Positions 46,572 to 54,427 of a stretch of 64,000 nucleotides of DNA are shown here, in pieces; position 1 is the stretch's first letter, and the number at the start of each line of letters is the position of its first letter. The translations under genes were made by a program, and so were the position numbers. The notes beneath the pieces were generated by a model that did not search any database, was not told where the DNA came from, and was given only the letters and a program-made list of their open reading frames with translations. The DNA lies in contig NZ_OY759725.1 in NCBI RefSeq assembly GCF_963662755.1, positions 2,183,781-2,247,780 on the forward strand, given 5' to 3'. The DNA comes from an uncultured Sulfurimonas sp. (GTDB taxonomy: Bacteria > Campylobacterota > Campylobacteria > Campylobacterales > Sulfurimonadaceae).

Positions 46572-49067
46572 ATGTTGATTAAATATAGTGATGGCGAATC
46601 AGGGATAATTGATTACATGAAATATGGTCGAAAAAAAGACCGTGATTTTGCACGAGATGAAGCAGATACTAGAGTTTCAATTCTTGGAGATATAGATACT
46701 ACAGAACATATTTTAAACGGTACTGATAAAGGTTATAAGCATATAACTCTATCTTTCAAAGAAGACCACGTTAGTGAGGATGAGTGTAAGCAATTGATAG
46801 ATGAGTATATGTCTTTTTTGATGCACGGGTATGATAAAAATGAATACAACGCTTACGCTGAGATACATTACCCAAAATTAAAGAGCTATACCTCTAATAG
46901 TGGGGAACTTGTCGTTAGAAAACCTCATATTCATTTGGTAATACCAAAAACAAACCTTTTAACTGGTAAGCAACTCCGTCCTCTGGGATTTGTTAAGCAA
47001 AATATTGAGTTCACAGACGCATTTCAAGAAAAATTCAATATTGAGAACGGCTTTGCATCTCCTGAAAATAACCGCTCAAGTAAACTTAATAACGAGTTTA
47101 AAGAGAGATATGATTATGAGATATTCGAAAAAGATGTTGAGCTTAAAAATGAGTTGATTGATTCAATACTAAAAGGAGATGTTAGAAGCTATGAAGAGTT
47201 TAAAAATGAACTTAGTAGATTTGGAGACATTAGAGAGAGCAACGCTACTCAAGCTAGAGGTGGATATCTAAGTGTTAAAGAGCCTCACCATTCAAAATAT
47301 GTGAGACTAAAAGAGTTTATGTTTACAAAAGAATTTATTGAAAAATATTCAAAAGAACAAAAAATTGACTTTATGCTCAAAAAAGAAGATGAAAGATTCA
47401 TAGATAAATCTGACAAAGAACAAACTAAAGACTTAAACAAATACAACAAAGATTTAAAGTACTGGTTTGATGTGAGAGCCTTAGAGGTTAAGTACATCAA
47501 TCAATCATCTAAGTTTTATAAAGAGACTTATCAGAACTATGATAAAGAGCAAAAAATAGATTATCTTCAAAAAGTTCATGCTGTTTTTTATAAAGATAAT
47601 TCTATTAATTTTGAGAAATATGAACCTCAAAATGCTATAGAAATTAAAGTTGATAATGAGGTGGCTACAAATAGCGTAGTTAGTCAAAAGTTAGATGATA
47701 TTAAGAATGAAAAATATTTTGAAAAAAAACATATTAACGTTGATATGTCAAGAATATTTAAAATATTAAAATCAACACAAGGAGTTCTAGATACAAAGTA
47801 TCAGCTGGTAGATGGAAAAGTTGTAGCTGGGAACAGCCATTTAGATTTGAAAAGTTTTTTAAAAGACCACATGCACTACAGAGTAGAAGACATTCAAGCA
47901 TTAGAAAATAAGATAAATCAATTAAAGAAAAAACTTGAACAAGGGTTACTTAAAATGAAAAATGTAAATATTAATATTAAAGTAAATGAATCTGATAAAA
48001 ATAGAGTTGATTACTATCAACTCGGTGCTCAAGATGTTGCTGGTCGCTTTAGCGGTATTATTCATGATAAAGCAAGTGAGCATGATACTGCAAGAGCATA
48101 TGTTTTAAATGATAAAGTAGTGTCTAAAGAGCTATTTAAAACTCAAGAAAAAGAACTATATGAAGCTATGCTTGCTAAGCATAAGGAGTTATTTAACACT
48201 AAGACAACAACTAAACACAATGATAAGTTGAGAATTGATGTTGTAAATACTGATGTATCACTTACTAACACAGGTCAATCATATGCTAATTCAAAATATA
48301 ACATGAAGCAGATAAAGCCCATTGAAATGGGTATTACTAAGTTTGACAAAAAACTTGATAAGAACTTTTTTACTATTGCAAAAGAGTTTATAACAGTTAA
48401 GAACTTTAGGGATAACTTTAAAGTCAAGTATCATGACTTTAAACAAAATATAAAAGCGATTGTAACAGGTAAACCAGAACTGGCTGCATCTAATATAGTA
48501 TTAGCTGCTCAACTGAAACAACTCAAACAAGAACTAGATTCAGTAAAAACATATAATGCAGCTCAAGAGCTCTTAGCTAAACAGCAAAAAAATAATAAAG
48601 AGCAAGAGAGCACTCAAACTAAAGAGGTTGAAAAGCCAGAAAAAACTCTTAAAGAGATTGCTACTAGTGTACAACAAGCCTATGATAGTTTTGAGAATAG
48701 TGCAGATGGTATAGAGTTAGTAAATAATATTTCTCAAATCAATGAAAATACTAATCCTAGTCAAATAGAGGACACTAAGGCATTAATAGATATGTATGAG
48801 AATGTACAAAGTGAAACAATAGACAAAGATATAGCTGATGAACTTGTAAATAACATACAAGACATTAAAGAGGTAGAAGCTGCTAATTTCATGAGTAGTA
48901 ATAGACTTCAAATATTATCTGTTAAAGATGTTAAAAATATGGTTGAAACAATTAGTGAAACCTTTAAAATGTCTCAAGCTCAAGATTTAGATTTTGATAA
49001 ATTAATTGGAAGTGTAATGAAGCAAATGAGTAATCAAAACACAAAACATCAAGGACAGGAGAGATAA
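46572..49067 (+). CDS. Relaxase (mobilization nuclease)
   Basis: 831 residues. The N-terminal relaxase domain (about 1-165) has a candidate catalytic tyrosine (Tyr15 or Tyr18 in GIIDYMKYGRKKDRD), a KHITLSF strand, and the three-His metal motif in KPHIHLVIPKTN; LTGKQLRP follows. This is a MOBP/MOBQ-like enzyme that nicks oriT and pilots the strand. The C-terminal two thirds are helical and glutamine/lysine-rich with no visible primase or helicase motif. Confidence 0.85.
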   Translation: MLIKYSDGESGIIDYMKYGRKKDRDFARDEADTRVSILGDIDTTEHILNGTDKGYKHITLSFKEDHVSEDECKQLIDEYMSFLMHGYDKNEYNAYAEIHYPKLKSYTSNSGELVVRKPHIHLVIPKTNLLTGKQLRPLGFVKQNIEFTDAFQEKFNIENGFASPENNRSSKLNNEFKERYDYEIFEKDVELKNELIDSILKGDVRSYEEFKNELSRFGDIRESNATQARGGYLSVKEPHHSKYVRLKEFMFTKEFIEKYSKEQKIDFMLKKEDERFIDKSDKEQTKDLNKYNKDLKYWFDVRALEVKYINQSSKFYKETYQNYDKEQKIDYLQKVHAVFYKDNSINFEKYEPQNAIEIKVDNEVATNSVVSQKLDDIKNEKYFEKKHINVDMSRIFKILKSTQGVLDTKYQLVDGKVVAGNSHLDLKSFLKDHMHYRVEDIQALENKINQLKKKLEQGLLKMKNVNINIKVNESDKNRVDYYQLGAQDVAGRFSGIIHDKASEHDTARAYVLNDKVVSKELFKTQEKELYEAMLAKHKELFNTKTTTKHNDKLRIDVVNTDVSLTNTGQSYANSKYNMKQIKPIEMGITKFDKKLDKNFFTIAKEFITVKNFRDNFKVKYHDFKQNIKAIVTGKPELAASNIVLAAQLKQLKQELDSVKTYNAAQELLAKQQKNNKEQESTQTKEVEKPEKTLKEIATSVQQAYDSFENSADGIELVNNISQINENTNPSQIEDTKALIDMYENVQSETIDKDIADELVNNIQDIKEVEAANFMSSNRLQILSVKDVKNMVETISETFKMSQAQDLDFDKLIGSVMKQMSNQNTKHQGQER

Positions 49068-49095
49068 CTCTCTCCTGTTTTGAAAAGGATTTAGA

Positions 49096-50748
49096 ATGGA
49101 ACTTATATTTGCTATTTTATCAAACCCTAAAATTTATGAAGTTGCATTATATATGCTCTTATTAGTTATCGCATTATATGTTCTTTATTTTGCATACACA
49201 TTTTTCTTCCTTAATGGAAAAATAAGAAGAGGGTTAATCTATTCTTGGGGTGGTGGTTCTAGCGCCAACCCACCAAAGAAAATGTGGATAGATGGTCATA
49301 GATGGACAAACCTATCTACTATAATCCTTTACTCTCTTAAAAACAAAAAAGTTGATTTACCAGTTAAAGTTAATCAGTTTAGATATTGGGACGATTATGT
49401 TGAACGCTCAAAAATGCCTAAGTTTTTAAGAGACTATCATGAAAGTAATGATGTATATCTTGATGCAACAATGATGGCTAGAGGTGTTTTAGTAGTAGGT
49501 TCTGCAGGTTCAGGTAAAACGGAATGGGTTAATTCTGTAGTCAACCAGATATTTTATAAAAAAGCTGTTATCTATTCAAAGAAAGGAGATTTTGAAAAAT
49601 ACTTTTTTAGACCTGCAATCGATATTTTAGTAAATCCAAAATTAAAAGATGGTGTGATTCATAATATTTTAGGAGAAGATATACAGTATATAATGGAGTA
49701 TATTAATACTCTAATGAGTGCCTCTATCGGTAAATCTCAAGATTATTTTTCAGGCTCAGCAAAACAAAAACTTGAAAATTTCTGTCAAAGAATAAAAATC
49801 AAAGAACGAGATGACTCCTTAACAATTAGAGGAAAATGGAATGCTTTGATTGAATTCTACGAGCAAGCGATGATTGACTCTTTAGATAGTGACCAGAAAT
49901 CAGAAAAAGATATTATGTCAACTGTGCGGGCTACAATGAACTTACTTTATTTATCTGCATATAGAATAGAAAATGGTACTAGAACTTTTACTGTCAAGGA
50001 TTTCTACGAATCTCCTGAGATGATAAGGCTTTTTTTAAACTCTACGGATAAAAGCCTTGATGGAATGCTTGCAGCTACTGCTGCCGTTCTCATTAAATAT
50101 CAATTAGCAATGCCAGATATAAAAGATTGGGATCCACATTTCTTAGTTGCATGGTTTTTAGACGAGTACTTATCTTTTGCTGCTGTTATAGATGATGAAA
50201 TCCTAGCTGAAATTTCAAGAGTTGGGCGTTCTAAAGGAATTGTTCCATTCAAGTTTGTGCAGTCGCTTCCTTCAAAAGAAGAAGAACGCAAAGAGCTAAC
50301 TTCAAATGTACAATATATCTTAGTCTTTGCTATAGTTGAAAATGAAAAAACAATACCAACAATAATTAATTTTATTGGTAAAATGAAATATGAACATCTT
50401 AAAGTAAGTGAAAGTAGAACTAATGGTTCTAAAACTTACAACTCTTCACTAGAACCGATAGAGGAAAATATTGTTAGTCAATACCAAATGAATATTTTAC
50501 AAAATGAGTCATTTAGTCATATTTTGTTTGCACCCAAGGAAAATAAGCTCTATAAAGGTTATACACCGCCACCTAACTTAAAGCTAAGAGAATATTTTGA
50601 TATTACTAAAGAGATAGATTTAACAGAGTTCTATAGATGGAAAATTAATCGAGAAGATGAGCTAAAGAAATATAGTGGTGCAGTAAAAGCTATTGTAACT
50701 AAAGATAAAACTTCATCAGTTAAAGAAGAATTAACTTATCAAAATTAA
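49096..50748 (+). CDS. Type IV coupling protein (VirD4/TraD-like)
   Basis: 550 residues. Two N-terminal membrane helices (about 5-45), Walker A GSAGSGKTEW near residue 140 and Walker B HFLVAWFLDEYLSF near 350, followed by EISRVGRSKG in the sensor position. T4CPs feed the relaxosome into the secretion channel. It lies 28 nt after the relaxase gene. Its TAA stop is followed in frame by the metallopeptidase-like sequence. Confidence 0.85.
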   Translation: MELIFAILSNPKIYEVALYMLLLVIALYVLYFAYTFFFLNGKIRRGLIYSWGGGSSANPPKKMWIDGHRWTNLSTIILYSLKNKKVDLPVKVNQFRYWDDYVERSKMPKFLRDYHESNDVYLDATMMARGVLVVGSAGSGKTEWVNSVVNQIFYKKAVIYSKKGDFEKYFFRPAIDILVNPKLKDGVIHNILGEDIQYIMEYINTLMSASIGKSQDYFSGSAKQKLENFCQRIKIKERDDSLTIRGKWNALIEFYEQAMIDSLDSDQKSEKDIMSTVRATMNLLYLSAYRIENGTRTFTVKDFYESPEMIRLFLNSTDKSLDGMLAATAAVLIKYQLAMPDIKDWDPHFLVAWFLDEYLSFAAVIDDEILAEISRVGRSKGIVPFKFVQSLPSKEEERKELTSNVQYILVFAIVENEKTIPTIINFIGKMKYEHLKVSESRTNGSKTYNSSLEPIEENIVSQYQMNILQNESFSHILFAPKENKLYKGYTPPPNLKLREYFDITKEIDLTEFYRWKINREDELKKYSGAVKAIVTKDKTSSVKEELTYQN

Positions 50749-51141
50749 GTTAAAGATATTTTACTAAATATTCTTTCATCATATAGCAATAAGAAAGATT
50801 ATACAAATTTCAAACTGCAACTTCATGATAAAACATTAAAATCTAAACATGATGATTACACATATAATACAAGAACTATCAGAGTATTTAATTCTATTAA
50901 TACACCGAGAGAACACCTTGTTGGTACGTCTATTCATGAGTTAGCTCATCATGTTGAAGTGATAGATACTGGTTCTTCTGGACACAGTAAGAACTTCTGT
51001 AAAATAATGAAAGAGCTTCTCGAAGTAGCTATTGAAAAAGACTATATAGACTATAAACTTTTAAAAGAGCAAAATTCTTTAGATGCTAATGATATAAAAA
51101 TGCTTGAGAAATATTTTCCTTCAATAGAGGCAGTGGTATGA
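50749..51141 (+). CDS. SprT/ImmA-like zinc metallopeptidase domain without a normal start
   Basis: 130 codons in frame with the coupling protein after its TAA. TPREHLVGTSIHELAHHVEV supplies HExxH, and SSGHSKNFCKIMKELLEVA is the GHxxxF region that gives the third ligand in SprT-like proteins. No ATG, GTG or TTG occurs before the HELAHH motif; only ATT or CTG codons do. So it is either started at a rare codon, read through from the coupling protein, or a remnant. Relatives cleave DNA-bound repressors or proteins. Confidence 0.55.
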   Translation, partial: VKDILLNILSSYSNKKDYTNFKLQLHDKTLKSKHDDYTYNTRTIRVFNSINTPREHLVGTSIHELAHHVEVIDTGSSGHSKNFCKIMKELLEVAIEKDYIDYKLLKEQNSLDANDIKMLEKYFPSIEAVV

Positions 51142-51385
51142 GAGTGAAATATATAAGTATATATTGTAAAAGTGCACTCTCATCTCTTATTCTGCCGATT
51201 GGATACGGCGTCGGGTGTGACCTCTCTAAACAAGCAATTTATTTGCTTGTGACTTGCTTTTGAGTTTCATCTCATAAGCAAGTTGTTTCAAGTTATTGTA
51301 TGAACATATGCAATAACTTTCAGCATAAAGAAACTTATTACTTTATGCTTTCCTCTTTGTTTCATTAGGTTGCAACAAAAGAAAG
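51138..51385 (+). other. Array of six to seven consecutive hairpins
   Basis: Perfect or near-perfect stems follow one another: ATGAGAGTG/CACTCTCAT (51138-51183), GCCG/CGGC (51194-51209), ACAAGCAA/TTGCTTGT (51230-51250), ACTTGCTT..TGAG/CTCA..AAGCAAGT (51252-51283), AAGTTATTG/CAATAACTT (51290-51319), AGCATAAAG/CTTTATGCT (51322-51349) and CTTTGTT/AACAAAA (51355-51380). Loops are short (5-12 nt) in most. No open frame of note. The rest of the gap (51386-51651) is AT-rich with nothing I can name. Confidence 0.7.
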
Positions 51386-51651
51386 TTTCAAAATGTAAAA
51401 TTCTTATAAATTTTGTAGCTTACTTCTTAGCCCTAGAAGCATTGGCTCTATATCTATCCGTTACTGAACAAGTTGTTTAACAATATCCTAAAATTAAAAG
51501 AAATTTAATGATTCAAGGATTGTGAAAATTGAAAATAGATAAATAGGTAACAAAATGAAGTAAAAATTCTATCTTTTAATTAATAAGTGTCTCTTAAATA
51601 TAATAATTAGGTTATTTCACTACAATATTGAAAAAACATAGGAAAACAAAA

Positions 51652-52386
51652 ATGAATTCTTTATTAGGGTTGATTAAGGGACTACTACATCTGGCTATAT
51701 ATGCATGTATGCTAGTATTTATATACAGTTTATTTGATTCAACAGTGTTCGAAGATAAGTTGACAGCATTTTTTATAGATTATAGTCTTCTAATTGCTGC
51801 AGTGATATACATAGTGCTAATGTTGTTGCCAAATACTAGAAGAGAAGATATTGAAATTTACACAATCTCTGATATAGGAAGAGAATATCAAGTGATTGGA
51901 ACAGTCTCTGCAACAAGCAGTAGTAGCTTTAATAATGTAAAATTGAAACTGCAAAAAGAAGCAGATAGGTTATCTGCAGATGCTATTGTTGGAATGGTTC
52001 AAAGTAACGAAAGTAATGTGTCTGGTAGTGTTAGGACATCCTTGAGTGGTAATGTAAGTGGTCAAACAAACACTAAGACAAAATATCATATGTCTGGTAC
52101 TGCTGTTAAGTTCTTAAGCTATGAAAGCAACACAAACAAGCAGGCTAGGGCAGGTAAAAATTCAAAGACTACGGGTAAGTTCTTAAACTATGATAGTAAT
52201 ACAGGTAATGGGACAATAATGCTTAGCGATAACTCAAAAATGGAGTTTAAAATTAACATGTGGGATGACCCTGAGTTAATTCCAGTAGCTGGTATGAGTG
52301 ATTTAAATATATATAATGAAAATGGTAGAATAAGAATAATGTCAAAAGACTACAAGCTAGAAAATCTAGAGAATTCCTTGAATTAA
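51652..52386 (+). CDS. Two-span membrane protein with YbjQ-like and cold-shock-like domains
   Basis: 244 residues from ATG 51652, behind AGGA (the frame opens eight codons earlier with TTG). Two membrane helices (about 6-26, 38-55). Residues 70-155 resemble YbjQ-like pentameric folds: GREYQVIGTVSATSSSSFNN, then KEADRLSADAIVGM and SGTAVKFL. The end, GKFLNYDSNTGNGTIMLSDN followed by DDPELIPVAGM, looks like a cold-shock/OB-type module. The two parts are not a known pair, so both calls are tentative. Confidence 0.5.
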   Translation: MNSLLGLIKGLLHLAIYACMLVFIYSLFDSTVFEDKLTAFFIDYSLLIAAVIYIVLMLLPNTRREDIEIYTISDIGREYQVIGTVSATSSSSFNNVKLKLQKEADRLSADAIVGMVQSNESNVSGSVRTSLSGNVSGQTNTKTKYHMSGTAVKFLSYESNTNKQARAGKNSKTTGKFLNYDSNTGNGTIMLSDNSKMEFKINMWDDPELIPVAGMSDLNIYNENGRIRIMSKDYKLENLENSLN

Positions 52387-52426
52387 ATGTTTTTGCTGAA
52401 TTATAGTAAAGATGTTTTTGGCAAAA

Positions 52427-52714
52427 TTAGCTAAAAATAACTCTTTGAAAGATTGCTATCACTTCTATCGTAAACGGCTTAAACCAAAGAGCAAGAGATA
52501 CATAAATTGCTGCAAGCACTATTTTTTCCAAATAGGTGCGTCCTATAATTACAAGCAAACAAGTTACAATAACCATGAAAAAGAATGCTGTGTAAACAAA
52601 AAATATATGGTTCACAAGCTTATATGATAATAAGCTCATCAATCCGCCAAATAACATTCCAATAAGGGCGATAGGCGAACTGCCTGTTTCTTGAGTTTGT
52701 GAAGTGTTTGACAT
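52427..52714 (-). CDS. Three-span hypothetical membrane protein
   Basis: 95 residues. Hydrophobic helices at about 15-32, 37-58 and 63-85, short polar N-terminus MSNTSQTQETGSS. No family recognised. An overlapping plus-strand frame (52412-52627) has lower protein character. First gene of the minus-strand right part of the element in map order, downstream of ardA. Confidence 0.55.
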   Translation of the reverse strand: MSNTSQTQETGSSPIALIGMLFGGLMSLLSYKLVNHIFFVYTAFFFMVIVTCLLVIIGRTYLEKIVLAAIYVSLALWFKPFTIEVIAIFQRVIFS

Positions 52715-52751
52715 TTTTCGTTACCTGATTTAATTTTTATTATTATCTCTA

Positions 52752-52781
52752 AATAAACTTTAATATATATTAAAGTTTATT
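52752..52781. repeat. 30-bp perfect palindrome
   Basis: AATAAACTTTAATAT followed at once by its exact reverse complement, in the 88-bp gap between ardA and the three-span protein gene. A second small repeat, AAGTTA/TAACTT, lies beside it (52786-52800). Probably a terminator for the minus-strand genes, or a cruciform site. Confidence 0.75.
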
Positions 52782-52802
52782 GTTTTAAGTTAGATTAACT
52801 TT

Positions 52803-53333
52803 TTAACCTGTATACTCATATATATCACTGTCAATTTTATGGTAATTACCTTCTAATTCCATATCGAAAGCAATTGAATCATAGTTTATGTTATTAGAAA
52901 TAATACTTGGTATATCTTCCAAATTGTAACACTCATCAATATAGTTTTCAGCTATATCTTTCATAGTGCAGCCTTCGTGAACTATAACTGTATCTTCATA
53001 ACTCTCTATTGCTTCAAAAATATCTTTAACAAAGTTATTTTCCATTAAGAAGTTGATTGCTTTTACTTCATCTTCATTTTTATCTTGCATAGCCTTAGCA
53101 ATTTCGTTAATCTTTTGAATATTTGAATACTCGTCAATACTCATATAATCACACTCATAATCTGTGATAAAGAACTCTTCATGAAAATGCTCATGCTAAC
53201 AAACTCTTTTTCCAGCGTTTAAGACGTTTTCTATGCTCTCTGCTAGTAAATCATCGTTTATTGGTAGTTCGTGCCATTCTCCAACTAAATGACCGTTGTT
53301 ATATGCTTCTAAATCTGTTATATAAATTCTCAT
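52803..53333 (-). pseudogene. ardA: ArdA anti-restriction protein interrupted by an amber codon
   Basis: ArdA mimics DNA and blocks type I restriction enzymes when an element enters a new host. The start at 53333 (MRIYITDLEAYNNGHLVGEW) follows AAAGGA and matches the ArdA N-terminus exactly in style. After 45 codons an in-frame TAG (53196-53198) interrupts; the frame then continues HEHFHEEFFITDYE, still typical ArdA, to the normal end. Total 176 codons, the family length. The downstream part could restart at ATG 53144 (113 residues), but would lack domain 1. Confidence 0.82.
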
Positions 53334-53795
53334 CTCTTATCCTTTAATTTAAAAATATCTTGTTTTTAGATTCTGAGGTTTTTTCTCTTTCTTTTAAAAT
53401 TTCTATTTTTAGAAACTTCTCAGATTTAACCTCTTGTCTATTTTCAAGATTATCTTCCTTTTGAGTTCTTTCGGTTTTTATGGAATGTTTGCTATGGGTT
53501 TTTGCTTATAACAAAATAATAGTATGAAGTATTTTATTTTAGTATCAGTCAAATAACTAAGTAGAATTAAATGACAAAAAAACGAACTCACAAGGATTTA
53601 ATATATAAATAGATATTGGTTTATCTGAAGTTGCGGTGCTTTGCAAAAAGTTGAGATTTTAAAAGACTTAATGTTGATTTATTATATAGTTGATTATATA
53701 GAAAATACATTCTCTTGACTCCGTAGGATAGCCTAGATAGAAACGGTATCCTTTTTGAATCAAAAAGATTGTAGTGGAGAGCTAGAGTTGGCTCT
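53334..53795. other. Gap without a clear gene
   Basis: A minus-strand frame without a start (53347-53505; reads KTERTQKEDNLENRQEVKSE, ends at 53344) might be a relic upstream of ardA. AGGATA/TATCCT (53725-53754) followed by TTTTT may be a terminator. AGAGC/GCTCT (near 53780-53795) forms a small hairpin. Otherwise nothing is seen. Confidence 0.4.
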
Positions 53796-53823
53796 AACAG
53801 AGAAGTTCATAGCTTGTTTTAAA

Positions 53824-53852
53824 TTGACATGCTACATAAATAATGATATAAT
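53824..53852 (+). promoter_or_regulatory. Consensus sigma-70-type promoter of the candidate small RNA
   Basis: TTGACA at 53824-53829 and TATAAT at 53847-53852, both perfect, with a 17-bp spacer. Expected start near 53859. A 13-bp repeat AACAGAGAAGTTC lies at 53796-53808 and again exactly at the expected start, 53859-53871. Confidence 0.75.
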
Positions 53853-53858
53853 CATTGC

Positions 53859-54008
53859 AACAGAGAAGTTCTTCCTGTATTGTTAAAGACCATCGGAGTT
53901 CGTTTAGGACGTAATGCAAAGGATAGCTTCGGCTAGGCACTAGCTAACAACCGTAAAGCTTGTAGCAGTTTTTGGTCTGCTACACTACTTCAAAGAGTGT
54001 TTTTAATC
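53859..54008 (+). ncRNA. Candidate structured small RNA
   Basis: About 150 nt from a consensus promoter to a terminator-like hairpin, with no worthwhile ORF. Features in order: the 13-bp repeat at the 5' end, TAGC-TTCG-GCTA with a very stable UUCG tetraloop (about 53922-53935), GTAGCAG/CTGCTAC (53962-53983), then ACACT..CTT/AAG..AGTGT (53982-54000) followed by TTTTAATCTT. The 3' end is antisense to the last codons of the minus-strand nuclease-like gene. No known RNA family recognised. Confidence 0.55.
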
Positions 54009-54390
54009 TTAAAATTTTATTTCTGCTGATATTTGTTTTTACTATTCTTATTTGGTTGTTTTTTGTTTTTTTTGTGAATACCAGTGATGTTATTGGTTTT
54101 CTTGTAATGTTATCAGGAATTGTAGTTCGTGTTACTGTAGCAAACTTTTCAAGAAGATAAACAATTTTGCATATATGCCATACTTCTTCAGCATGTTCTT
54201 TATAAATATGCCTGATTTCATTACTACGAACAATACACTGATATCCTCTGATATCAATAAAAGAGTATTTCCAAGCCCTTTTTACCGCTTCTTCAGGTAT
54301 GGGAAATGATATTTGCTCAAAGGAACTTTTGTCAGATAGAGAGAGGCTTATTAATTCACATAGTTTTTTTTCAAGTTCTTCTAGGTTCAC
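53980..54390 (-). CDS. Possible BECR-fold (PBECR-like) nuclease
   Basis: 136 residues. It starts at GTG 54390, six bases after GAGGA. After a helical N-terminus, RGYQCIVRSNEIRHIYKEHAEE, then SLVFTKKTKNNQIRIVKTN and KILRLKTLFEV, match the order of motifs in phage Barnase-EndoU-ColicinE5/D-RelE-like nuclease domains: an IRHI..H helix, a K-T strand pair and a final helix-strand reading LKTLF. These are often toxins or RNA-cutting enzymes. It follows the integrase gene by 37 bp in the same direction. Confidence 0.5.
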   Translation of the reverse strand: MNLEELEKKLCELISLSLSDKSSFEQISFPIPEEAVKRAWKYSFIDIRGYQCIVRSNEIRHIYKEHAEEVWHICKIVYLLEKFATVTRTTIPDNITRKPITSLVFTKKTKNNQIRIVKTNISRNKILRLKTLFEVV

Positions 54391-54427
54391 TAACTATCCT
54401 CATTATTTTAATTATGATTTTACCTAA

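Noticed and set aside
51138..51385. CRISPR array or integron attC sites
   Set aside because: The hairpins differ in sequence, with no constant repeat and spacer length, no cas genes and no attC core motifs.
52412..52627. Plus-strand 71-residue ORF
   Set aside because: Opposite the three-span membrane gene, which has the more convincing composition; Lys/Tyr/Asn-rich shadow.
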